This document shows, in pieces, positions 1 through 7,888 of a stretch of DNA of 18,402 nt. This DNA comes from an uncultured Cryomorphaceae bacterium (GTDB lineage: Bacteria > Bacteroidota > Bacteroidia > Flavobacteriales > Schleiferiaceae), in the NCBI GenBank assembly GCA_913049755.1, contig CAJWXO010000015.1, positions 1 through 18,402 of the forward strand, written 5' to 3'. The notes under the pieces were generated by a model. The model searched no databases, had not been told where the DNA came from, and worked only from the letters and a program-made list of their open reading frames with translations. The stretch's first letter is position 1. The number at the start of each line of letters is the position of its first letter. The position numbers were made by a program, and so were the translations under genes.

Positions 1-984
1 TTCCCAGTCTGAAGGCTGAAGTTCTTTGTTTTTAGCTCTCAATGCAAAATCCTTAACCTCATTTGAAATTACTTCAAGACTTTTTACATCGGCATTTCTA
101 ACGACAGGAACAAGCAAGCCGTCATCAACTGCTACAGCGACTCCAACATTAATATCATAATTAGTTCTGATAACATCACCTAACCACGAACTGTTAACTT
201 CAGGGTGTTTTTTTAAAGCCTTAGATACTGCCTTAACAACCAAATCATTGAATGATATCTTTACATCACCGTCTGAATTAAGTATCTTCCTAGCGTCAAT
301 AGCTGCATCCATATCCACAGAGATTGTAAGATAAAAGTGTGGGGCTGTAAACTTACTTTCTGCCAAACGTTTTGCAATAGTCTTGCGCATTTGACTGATA
401 GGAACATCTGAATATCCAGAGCTCGGGTATGATTTTTTAGCAACCGGCAAAACCGAAGGCGTTACTTGATGAGTTTCAATGTCCCGTTTTATTATTCTAC
501 CACCTTCTCCAGTACCAGTAATTTTATATATATCAATACCCTTTTCCTTGGCTAAGGACTTTGCTAATGGAGAGGCTTTGATGCGCTCATCTGCTAAATT
601 TATCTCTACAGGCTCAACGACCTGAGTTGGCTCCTGAGCCTGTATGGCAGAATTCAAAACTGACTCTTTATCAGCTTCAATGCTTTCAGAGGTGTCAGCA
701 GGCTTAGTTTCATCCGATATTAAAGCGCTAATATCTTCATCTTTATCACCTAAAATTGCAAGAATAGTATCAACAGGAGCTGATGCACCTTCATCCATCC
801 CTCTAAACAACAAGATTCCTTCTTGACCCGGGAATGCCTCAAAATCCATTGTAGCTTTATCTGTTTCAATCTCAGCTAAAAGACTTCCTTCAGTAATATT
901 ATCACCAACTTTCACATGCCATTTAGCAACAACACCTTCAGTCATTGTATCACTTAAACGGGGCATATTAATAACAATCGCCAT
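1..984 (-). CDS. pdhC: Pyruvate dehydrogenase E2, dihydrolipoamide acetyltransferase (partial, 3' end outside window)
   Basis: E2 core of the pyruvate dehydrogenase complex: it transfers the acetyl group from E1 through a lipoyl arm to CoA in the cytoplasm. I translated the leftward frame from the ATG at 982-984; it stays open for 328 codons to the window edge. A single N-terminal lipoyl domain covers about residues 1-80, with the lipoyl lysine at K43 in the motif ETDKATMDFE. An acidic linker follows, then an E3/E1-binding domain at about 134-170 (KASPLAKSLAKEKGID, then GTGEGGRI), then the start of the catalytic acetyltransferase domain from about 192 (ISQMRKTIAKRL). The catalytic HxxxDG motif should lie past the left edge. 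The gene follows pdhA after 3 bases, with an AAAGGAAT stretch ahead of the ATG, so the two are almost certainly co-transcribed. A 2-oxoglutarate or branched-chain E2 is possible in principle, but the neighbouring PdhA-type E1 favours pyruvate. Confidence 0.93.
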   Translation of the reverse strand, partial: MAIVINMPRLSDTMTEGVVAKWHVKVGDNITEGSLLAEIETDKATMDFEAFPGQEGILLFRGMDEGASAPVDTILAILGDKDEDISALISDETKPADTSESIEADKESVLNSAIQAQEPTQVVEPVEINLADERIKASPLAKSLAKEKGIDIYKITGTGEGGRIIKRDIETHQVTPSVLPVAKKSYPSSGYSDVPISQMRKTIAKRLAESKFTAPHFYLTISVDMDAAIDARKILNSDGDVKISFNDLVVKAVSKALKKHPEVNSSWLGDVIRTNYDINVGVAVAVDDGLLVPVVRNADVKSLEVISNEVKDFALRAKNKELQPSDWE

Positions 985-987
985 AGC

Positions 988-1983
988 TTATTCCTTTATA
1001 AATGGATAATCAGTTTGAACATAAACATCTTGCCATAACTCATGACTTTCAGGAAATGGTGAGTCTTCCCCAAACTTGACACATTCAGCAACAAGTAATT
1101 TGACTCTTTTGTTTACTGCTTCAAGTTCATCAGGGCTTGACCATTTCTTTTTTTCAATCATTTTTTTTACAATGCTTATGGGATCAACTTTCTGATACTC
1201 TGCAACCTCATTTTTTGTTCTGTAAAGCTGAGCATCAGACATTGAATGACCTTTATACCTATAGGTTCTTATTTCTAAAAATGTAGGCCCACCTCCAGAA
1301 CGAGCCCGATCTATAGCTTCTTGCATCGCTGCATATACAACTGCGGGGTCCATACCGTCTACTGCTGAACAAGGCATTTCGTACCCCAAGCCTAGTTTCC
1401 AAATCTCACTATGGTTGGCAGTCCTTTCAACTGATGTTCCCATGGCATATCCATTGTTCTCACAAATAAAAACTACCGGAAGGTTCCAAAGCATAGCCAG
1501 GTTAAATGTCTCATGCAGAGATCCTTGACGAACTGCACCATCACCCATATATGTTAGAGTCACATGATTATCGTCTTTGTATTTGTCTGCAAATGCAAGA
1601 CCAGCACCTAATGGAATTTGACCACCAACAATACCATGACCACCATAAAAATTGTGCTCCTTAGAAAACATATGCATCGACCCACCTTTACCTCTTGATG
1701 TTCCCGTGACTTTACCCATCAATTCCGCCATTATTTTTCTTGGGTCAACACCCAAGCCAATTGGCTGAACATGATTTCGGTATGCTGTAATCATCTTATC
1801 ACCGGTCTCCATCGCTAAAATGGAACCTGCTAAAACAGCTTCTTGACCATTATAAAGGTGAAGAAAACCACGAATTTTTTGCTGGATATAAAGCCCAGCG
1901 GACATGTCCTCGAACTTACGCCACAGGAGCATATCCTCATACCACTTAAGATAAACCTCTTTAGATAATTTTTTCTTTGCCAT
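988..1983 (-). CDS. pdhA: Pyruvate dehydrogenase E1 component, alpha subunit
   Basis: Thiamine-diphosphate-dependent E1-alpha, which with E1-beta decarboxylates pyruvate and acetylates the lipoyl group of E2. The 331-residue protein has the usual length for a stand-alone alpha subunit. Recognisable parts are YNGQEAV near residue 45, the TRY-like segment ITAYRNH at 65-71, SRGKGGSMHMF at 96-106, and the thiamine-diphosphate/Mg motif GDGAVRQGSLHE starting at 147 and ending in ENN at 175-177. The conserved loop YKGHSMSDAQLYRTKNE lies at 243-259, the position of the phosphorylation loop in eukaryotic E1-alpha. It is followed by pdhC after 3 bases. Upstream, a 68-base gap to porV contains a good Bacteroidota -7 box, so the gene can be expressed separately from porU-porV. 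No pdhB is visible in the window. Confidence 0.96.
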   Translation of the reverse strand: MAKKKLSKEVYLKWYEDMLLWRKFEDMSAGLYIQQKIRGFLHLYNGQEAVLAGSILAMETGDKMITAYRNHVQPIGLGVDPRKIMAELMGKVTGTSRGKGGSMHMFSKEHNFYGGHGIVGGQIPLGAGLAFADKYKDDNHVTLTYMGDGAVRQGSLHETFNLAMLWNLPVVFICENNGYAMGTSVERTANHSEIWKLGLGYEMPCSAVDGMDPAVVYAAMQEAIDRARSGGGPTFLEIRTYRYKGHSMSDAQLYRTKNEVAEYQKVDPISIVKKMIEKKKWSSPDELEAVNKRVKLLVAECVKFGEDSPFPESHELWQDVYVQTDYPFIKE

Positions 1984-2005
1984 TTTTGACTATGATTCAG
2001 TGGAG

Positions 2006-2013
2006 CAAAAATA
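2006..2013 (-). promoter_or_regulatory. Candidate -7 promoter box for pdhA-pdhC
   Basis: On the minus strand these bases read TATTTTTG, a full match to the Bacteroidota -7 consensus TAnnTTTG. Transcription would start near 2000, giving a leader of about 17 bases before the pdhA ATG at 1983. I see no clean TTG/TTTG -33 element at the usual 17-23 base spacing; a TTTA lies 16 bases upstream. The rest of the 1984-2051 gap holds no other clear signal. Confidence 0.45.
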
Positions 2014-2051
2014 GTGCGCAGAGGTGAAATAAAGTCTGATTTAAATATTAA

Positions 2052-3260
2052 TCAATCTAAAATTTGATTGAGATCTATTAAAGCACTAAATCGGATAGTG
2101 TTTTCAAGAGGAGATCGTACAGTTTGATCTGCCGGGAATAAATAGGCAAAATCAAGTCCTAAAAGGCTATATCTAAGACCAAACCCTAAGGTAAAAAATC
2201 TTCTATTTCCTTTATTCTGATGCTCATGTTGATACCCTCCTCGAACCGCAAATTTGTTATCATACCAATATTCTGCACCAAAATTGAACATGAATTCCTG
2301 AAACAACTCTTTGGACCCGTTAGGCTTTGCACTCGGATCCCAACTTTGAATAATTCCCTGAATCACTCCTACATTATCCTCTTTCCCTCCATTTTCAACA
2401 ATTTCATTTCTATCCCCATCACTATCCTCATCCAAGAGGTCCCTCAGTGGCTGTGTGGGGACTAAAAGTTTATTTACATCAAATAAAGCTACAACTCGGT
2501 TATATCGATCTAATGACCAGTTGTAGCCAAGACCTAATTTCATATTGGTAGGAATAAAATCAGCTTCACCGCTTTCGGTATATTTTACTTTTGCGCCAAT
2601 ATTAGATAAATTCAACCCACCTAACCATTGTCCTTTTTGACCATCAGGAAGATTATTTTCTTCCCCCTGGTAATAAAAACTGACATCCGTAGCGACTGTT
2701 TGCCCTGGTTTTGTCTGAAGATTACCAACGACCTGACCTTGGGTTAAGTCAGATAAAGCATAGCGCAGACCAACACCTGCCGCCCAATTTTCAGATAACT
2801 TTAATGCATAGGCAACATCAAGAGCCATTTCATAAGGTCTATACGTTCCTTGCTCATCCCCTTGCTCATTTCTGAAGGTTATATCACCGAGAGAAAAATA
2901 TCTTAAGCTAGCACCGATTCCTGCACGGTCTCCAAGACCTATTGCTACATTCGCAAACATAAGCTCAACATCAGGCACCAGTCTTCTCAGCCAAGGTGTG
3001 TATGATATGCCTCCCTGCATGTTGCCTGCCCCCATAAAAGCTAATTTTGATGGATTCCAAAAAAGAGCGTTTGCATCTGGAGATGCAGCTACTCCTGCAT
3101 TTGCAAGACCTCCCATACGAGCATCAGGTCCTATCGCTAGCATCGGCAAAGCAGAAGTAACAACATTGAGTTGATCACCAAATGCTGTCGTTTGAGCTGA
3201 ACTATGCTTGGTGAACATTATAGCAAAGGCTATAACAAAGATGGAAATTTTACTATTCAT
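2052..3260 (-). CDS. porV: Type IX secretion system outer-membrane protein PorV (LptO family)
   Basis: Outer-membrane beta-barrel of the type IX secretion system. In characterised systems PorV collects cargo from the SprA translocon and delivers it to the sortase PorU in the attachment complex. The 402-residue product has a Sec signal peptide (about residues 1-22, ending SSAQ) and the N-terminal PorV/UPF0164-like features SALPMLAIGPDARMGGLANAG at 36-56 and DANALFWNPSKLAF at 62-75. Alternating amphipathic strands continue to a last strand ending near the C-terminus. An acidic DEDSDGDRNE loop is at 277-286. It begins 21 bases after porU, its functional partner, and that spacing points to one transcript. 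Family and context agree strongly. Confidence 0.95.
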   Translation of the reverse strand: MNSKISIFVIAFAIMFTKHSSAQTTAFGDQLNVVTSALPMLAIGPDARMGGLANAGVAASPDANALFWNPSKLAFMGAGNMQGGISYTPWLRRLVPDVELMFANVAIGLGDRAGIGASLRYFSLGDITFRNEQGDEQGTYRPYEMALDVAYALKLSENWAAGVGLRYALSDLTQGQVVGNLQTKPGQTVATDVSFYYQGEENNLPDGQKGQWLGGLNLSNIGAKVKYTESGEADFIPTNMKLGLGYNWSLDRYNRVVALFDVNKLLVPTQPLRDLLDEDSDGDRNEIVENGGKEDNVGVIQGIIQSWDPSAKPNGSKELFQEFMFNFGAEYWYDNKFAVRGGYQHEHQNKGNRRFFTLGFGLRYSLLGLDFAYLFPADQTVRSPLENTIRFSALIDLNQILD

Positions 3261-3281
3261 ATAATTGGCAAATATAACATT

Positions 3282-6200
3282 CTAATGCAACAAGATTATT
3301 CGTTCTGCTGACCGAACAGTTTGTCCATCGCTCAAACGAGTTATCTCTACCCGGGCGACATACCATCCAGCAGGCAATATGTTTCCTGAATTGCCCCTAC
3401 CTGTCCATGGGTCAGAGTTTAAAACAGAATCGTCAGCAACCCCAATCCATTGATTCGAGTGTACTGTAGCTCCATTAGAATTCTGAATTGACCACACAAC
3501 AGAAATACTATCCCCCTTCGTGTTATGTTCAACATCTAGCTGAAAAGGTCCCATTCCAGGATTTGGATAAACCCGAAAAGCACCTAACTGAAGATTATCT
3601 TTTGACACCACTTGGAAAGAAACGCTGGATTGGGAGATATTATTGTATGAATCCCATGCTCGGACAAAAAAATCATGAGGCCCGTCTTCTAATTCAGAAA
3701 AAGGCCATGTTGCAGTACCCTTTTTATAAGTTCCTGGATCAGATATATATCTAGAATTTAATGAAAATGCCTTATTCCAATCCCCATCTAGACATCCCAT
3801 CAAATCATGACCAATGCCTGTACCAATTGTATTTATTCCGCTTTCATCCATTAGTTTAACTATTCCTAAAGGACTTGGACCTGTAATACCTCCTGATACA
3901 AACGAAGTGTCATCCATGAAAACACTAATTACTGGTCCGTCAATATCTAATGGGGCTTCGGTGTCAATACCCCCTATCCAAATTCGCTGGTCGCTTCCGG
4001 AAGCATCAGAAGAGTCAAATTGCGCATAAAATGAAAATTTACCTTTCCCAAGGTCTAAGGAAATATCCAAAGGCAAAATCCATTGGGCTGTAAATCTTCC
4101 ATTTTTAACATTTGCCTTTCCCCGATATGCGATATTATTGCGTTGCTCAAAATTTATAAATGGACCTTGATTATCATTTTTCAATGTACTCTCTGATGAA
4201 GCCTTGTCATACAAGGTTATCTCAATCTCTCCGTTGACTTGGTTCAAAAATTCGTTAGTTAAGCCACTTTCGATATGGCCGGAAATTTCATTGTAACTAA
4301 GAGCTTTTAACGTATCGGAGGTTTGAACGAAAATAGAATCATTTTCAGAATTAAAATATCTTGAATTGACGCTATCTATGACTACCTGATGCTCGGGTAC
4401 ATTAAGTCGGATAGCTGGATCCCCTAGTAACGAGAATCTGAGTTTATCAGAGGTAGTGGTTGAGTTTTTTGCGCTACGAAGTATCTGACCAAAAGTTCTG
4501 AAACGACCATCTTCTTTTTCAAAAGCAACTCGAAAAATAGAATCATTTAATGTTGCTGCTCCGTCAACATAGACTACTCTTGTTGTTGATAAAAGAGCTA
4601 TCGCTCCCCCATTAGGATTTAACAATAAGTGCTCCCCAGCTGATGTTCTTAATGGATCATCTAATCTCGAGAATTCACATGTTACCGTTATAAATAATGG
4701 TAATCTATTTGCATTATTGAAATTTTTTGTGTCGTTTAACTGGAGTATGTTTTCCGAACTCCATCCAACTTCTCCGCCATGACCAACATAAGCAGTGACT
4801 AAATTCCCATCATTAATATTTTGGATCAGGTCAGACCTAAGGTTAGGGTAACTTTGGCTACCACTACTCGATTGTTGCTCGTAGCTATCTGAATACATCT
4901 TTCGAACATCAAGAAATGGATAAACACTGTCAATTCTTTGAGCAATCGCATCTGGAATAGAAGTTAAGACAGCCTCCCATCCGGCATCTACATCGTCAGA
5001 AACAAATAGTAGTTTTTTTCTCCAAACGCCACGCGAGGTTTCTGGGTTTGAGTATGATAGTATTTTATCCACAACATTCCCTGCCTCGCTCAAGGTATTG
5101 ACGGGAATTCTACCGATACATAAATCCAATTTTTTTGCCCTTAAGTTATTTCCCTCATCATCATCCATGAATCCAAAAAAGTCATCTGTAGAAAAAGATG
5201 AATAAAGAGAAAAACTCTTTTCACTTTGATAAATCGGAATCTGATTTGTATTCGGAGTGATTCGGTTTTTAAAGTCATATGATGCGTCTCCAAATAACAA
5301 GAGAAATTCAGGTCGGTCTTCTTCTACAGTTGCCTTTTTCCAGAGATGCCGTAAAAAATCTTTTATAGCCGTTAAATCTTGAACCCCTGAAGAGAATTCA
5401 TTATAAATTTTTTGTACATCGATTGCCCTAGCTCTCAATTGGCCCTGTGAATTATGGAATTCTGCTAATCTTTCCGCTTCGAACATTAAATGCTCAGGAG
5501 AAACAATTATATAGTCAATAGAGCTTAGCGCATGTAAATTTTGATTTGGGACCACCCCAATCAAGTTCGGGGAAATTGCATCATTAGATTCAAATACCGC
5601 AATCGATTGAGGACTATTTCCAGGCATTTTAATTCCCCAATTTGAAATTCCATTCAAAGAAAAATTTATCGGTTGTATAATCTCTGGAGCTATTGGGTTT
5701 GTCACATTCCATATTTTTCCATTAGCCGCTAAGCTTCCAGTCACCATGGATAAGTTCGCTTGAACAACTCCTGTATCTTGAGGCGGAAAATTCCAAACCA
5801 TTGACATCTGTCTCCAACGAAATGGTGAATCGCTGCTGACATTGATATAATCCAACCATGCTGAAGCACTTGAATTAACAGAACGATCATAGCTTAGGTT
5901 AATATCACCCCAATTTCCAGATGAATATGATTGATTCGTTTGTAAAAAAGACGCAGCAGCGTAATCAGCTCCTGAAGAAGATGATACAGCTCCAAATGTC
6001 AAAGAGCCCAATAACCCTTGTGCCGATGATACGTCCATCTTCGTTCCTGCAATCGTAGATCGGCCTACTGCACGCACTCTAAATTGAGCTGAACTTGAAG
6101 AGTCAAGTGCATCTAGCCCTAAATCAATATTGCGGTTAAGAGTGAAATCAAAAAGTTCTCCAAACCACTGTCTACCGCTCCCAACTAGGTTTTGATTATC

Positions 6201-6743
6201 AATTTCATGATGTGAAAGGTGCATGTAACGATCAATAACCATGAACGAACCAGGTAATTGAGCAGAAGTTTGGATTCGCTCGCCGCCCTCAGAGGTTGTA
6301 ACAAAGTAAATCTGCTCATCACTGTAAATATTTTTTACAAATTCATATCTATTTGAATTCTGATTGTATTCCCATTTGCTGGGTCTCTCGCCGTAAAAAT
6401 ATATCCTGTCTGAACCTGAGAATTTTCCATCATTACCGTCTTCTATAAAAATATGTAGCGGCAATAAGTCATTCTCTCTACTTATGGCATTTACCTCAGG
6501 TAAGGACCCTGAGGTTCTTCCATAAATTCCAATTTTTTCAGTGTCAAATGGGGAACTTCCGAGTCCGAGTGTTTCTAAATCCTGCGCAGAAAGAAAATAT
6601 ATCCCTTCTTCCGTAACACCGACCTTTGACCAGTTACCACTATTCAATACAGAAGAATCATTTTGTCCGTACAATTGACTAGACAGACATAACAAAACTG
6701 TAATTTTAAAAAAAATTTGATGCAACTTATGCAATAGATTCAT
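3282..6743 (-). CDS. porU: Type IX secretion system sortase PorU (C25 peptidase family)
   Basis: Cell-surface cysteine protease that cleaves the C-terminal sorting domain from type IX cargo and helps attach it to the cell surface. The 1153-residue protein has a signal peptide (about 1-26, ending YGQ), a long beta-rich N-terminal region, and a gingipain-like C25 domain at about 410-785. The presumed catalytic His is H655 in YVGHGGEVGWSSE and the catalytic Cys is C689 in FITVTCEFSR. Ig-like beta regions follow, and the C-terminus from about 1056 contains FRVYPNPGMG, resembling a type IX sorting domain. In Porphyromonas gingivalis PorU carries such a domain without losing it, so this is expected. 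Length is normal for the family. The gene precedes porV by 21 bases and is divergent from the porP-gldJ-murF run. Confidence 0.95.
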   Translation of the reverse strand: MNLLHKLHQIFFKITVLLCLSSQLYGQNDSSVLNSGNWSKVGVTEEGIYFLSAQDLETLGLGSSPFDTEKIGIYGRTSGSLPEVNAISRENDLLPLHIFIEDGNDGKFSGSDRIYFYGERPSKWEYNQNSNRYEFVKNIYSDEQIYFVTTSEGGERIQTSAQLPGSFMVIDRYMHLSHHEIDNQNLVGSGRQWFGELFDFTLNRNIDLGLDALDSSSSAQFRVRAVGRSTIAGTKMDVSSAQGLLGSLTFGAVSSSSGADYAAASFLQTNQSYSSGNWGDINLSYDRSVNSSASAWLDYINVSSDSPFRWRQMSMVWNFPPQDTGVVQANLSMVTGSLAANGKIWNVTNPIAPEIIQPINFSLNGISNWGIKMPGNSPQSIAVFESNDAISPNLIGVVPNQNLHALSSIDYIIVSPEHLMFEAERLAEFHNSQGQLRARAIDVQKIYNEFSSGVQDLTAIKDFLRHLWKKATVEEDRPEFLLLFGDASYDFKNRITPNTNQIPIYQSEKSFSLYSSFSTDDFFGFMDDDEGNNLRAKKLDLCIGRIPVNTLSEAGNVVDKILSYSNPETSRGVWRKKLLFVSDDVDAGWEAVLTSIPDAIAQRIDSVYPFLDVRKMYSDSYEQQSSSGSQSYPNLRSDLIQNINDGNLVTAYVGHGGEVGWSSENILQLNDTKNFNNANRLPLFITVTCEFSRLDDPLRTSAGEHLLLNPNGGAIALLSTTRVVYVDGAATLNDSIFRVAFEKEDGRFRTFGQILRSAKNSTTTSDKLRFSLLGDPAIRLNVPEHQVVIDSVNSRYFNSENDSIFVQTSDTLKALSYNEISGHIESGLTNEFLNQVNGEIEITLYDKASSESTLKNDNQGPFINFEQRNNIAYRGKANVKNGRFTAQWILPLDISLDLGKGKFSFYAQFDSSDASGSDQRIWIGGIDTEAPLDIDGPVISVFMDDTSFVSGGITGPSPLGIVKLMDESGINTIGTGIGHDLMGCLDGDWNKAFSLNSRYISDPGTYKKGTATWPFSELEDGPHDFFVRAWDSYNNISQSSVSFQVVSKDNLQLGAFRVYPNPGMGPFQLDVEHNTKGDSISVVWSIQNSNGATVHSNQWIGVADDSVLNSDPWTGRGNSGNILPAGWYVARVEITRLSDGQTVRSAERIILLH

Positions 6744-6779
6744 ATTTTTGTCTTCTACTCAAAGTGAGTTCTAGTTAAA

Positions 6780-6791
6780 ACGTTTAAACGT
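6780..6791. promoter_or_regulatory. Perfect 12-bp palindrome between porU and porP (possible operator)
   Basis: ACGTTTAAACGT is identical to its own reverse complement. It sits in the 141-base divergent gap (6744-6884), 36 bases before the porU start and 93 bases before the porP-like start. A weak minus-strand -7 candidate (TCACTTTG, 6767-6760, one mismatch to TAnnTTTG) lies 12 bases toward porU, so the palindrome would fall in the spacer/-33 region of that promoter. An operator role is inference; a 12-mer rich in A and T can arise by chance. Confidence 0.35.
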
Positions 6792-6851
6792 CTAATTTGT
6801 TATTGTTGTTTGCAAATTTGGCTCTTTTTCTGAAAAGAACGAGGAAAATCG

Positions 6852-6859
6852 TATACTTG
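6852..6859 (+). promoter_or_regulatory. Candidate -7 promoter box for porP-gldJ-murF
   Basis: TATACTTG differs from the Bacteroidota consensus TAnnTTTG at one base. Transcription would start near 6864, about 20 bases before the ATG at 6885, a normal leader length. No TTTG lies at the right spacing; the nearest is 6817-6820, 31 bases upstream and too far. This is the best candidate on this strand in the gap, but it is weak. Confidence 0.3.
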
Positions 6860-6884
6860 TGGCTCTTTAAATCAGTGTATCCTT

Positions 6885-7877
6885 ATGGCAGTTAAGCGCC
6901 TATTCACCATAGTTTTCCTTTTTCTGGGGCTTTCGTCTATCCATGGACAAGATCCCCATTTCACGCAATTCTATGCTAACCCACTTTACTTAAACCCCGC
7001 ATTTGCAGGTGTTAAGCAATGTCCAAAGGTTAATGTAAACTACAGAAATCAGTATCCATCATTGGGAGTTTACCAAACTTATTCGGCCTCATATGATCAA
7101 TATGTAGATGCACTAAGTGGAGGTATTGGAGTTCTTATTGTTCAAGACGAGGCTGCAAATGGAGCACTAAGCTTAACTGAAGCCTCGCTCATTTATTCTT
7201 ACCACCTTTCTGTTTCAAGAGAATTTTCCATTCTTTTTGGAGCTCAAGGAACATTTCGTCAAAGAGCCCTTGACTGGGGTAGTTTGACATTCCCTGACCA
7301 AATTGATCCATTCTATGGTTTTGTGAAGCCAACAAATGAGATTCCTCCTAACAATAATACAAACAGTCATTTAGATTTAACTTTTGGAATAGTCGGTTTT
7401 ACCGAGAATTTCTATGCTGGTGTCACTGCTAGTCATCTGACTCAGCCGAACGAAGCTTTCTTAACCAATAATAATTTGCCTCTAAAAATATCTGCTCAAG
7501 TCGGGGGAACTATACCAATTGGGAGAAAAAGACTTTATAATAGCCTAGACAATTTGCTCATTCCAAATGTTGTATTTCAATCCCAAGGTGGAGCATCACA
7601 GTTAACTGGAGGCCTTTCATTTAATAGAGGCTTGATTACCGGAGGATTGGGCTACAGACAGGCGTTAGGGGCTCTCAGCACAAACCCAGATGCTCTAGTC
7701 TTTATTGTCGGAATTGCACCAAATGAAGTACCTTGGACTTTTGGGTATTCATATGATTATACTATTTCACCTTTAAAAAATACATTGGGAGGCGCTCATG
7801 AAATGACAATGTCCTACCAATTCCCATGTCGAACACGTCGAACACGATATAATGCAATAAAGTGTCCGAAATTTTAA
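6885..7877 (+). CDS. PorP/SprF-family type IX secretion outer-membrane protein
   Basis: Member of the PorP/SprF family: outer-membrane barrels that work with type IX secretion, either linking the PorK/PorN ring to the outer membrane or supporting export of particular surface proteins. The 330-residue product has a signal peptide (about 1-21, ending SIHGQ), then the family hallmark DPHFTQFYANPLYLNPAFAG at about 22-41 and YRNQYPSLG near 53-61. Barrel strands such as GGIGVLIVQDEA and a closing strand ending in YQF follow. It is the first gene of a rightward run and ends 11 bases before gldJ. Many Flavobacteriia carry several PorP/SprF paralogues, so I do not assign the porP symbol. Its placement beside gldJ, porU and porV supports a core rather than a cargo-specific role, but that is inference. 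Confidence 0.9.
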   Translation: MAVKRLFTIVFLFLGLSSIHGQDPHFTQFYANPLYLNPAFAGVKQCPKVNVNYRNQYPSLGVYQTYSASYDQYVDALSGGIGVLIVQDEAANGALSLTEASLIYSYHLSVSREFSILFGAQGTFRQRALDWGSLTFPDQIDPFYGFVKPTNEIPPNNNTNSHLDLTFGIVGFTENFYAGVTASHLTQPNEAFLTNNNLPLKISAQVGGTIPIGRKRLYNSLDNLLIPNVVFQSQGGASQLTGGLSFNRGLITGGLGYRQALGALSTNPDALVFIVGIAPNEVPWTFGYSYDYTISPLKNTLGGAHEMTMSYQFPCRTRRTRYNAIKCPKF

Positions 7878-7888
7878 TTAAATCAACT

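Noticed and set aside
2052..2071. Inverted repeat TCAATC/GATTGA with an 8-base loop at the end of porV, a possible terminator.
   Set aside because: The stem is only 6 bp and AT-rich, lies mostly within the coding end of porV, and no clear U-tract follows.
7862..7888. Upstream start for gldJ overlapping the end of the porP-like gene.
   Set aside because: The nine extra residues would sit before an otherwise standard lipoprotein signal peptide; the ATG at 7889 is the better start.
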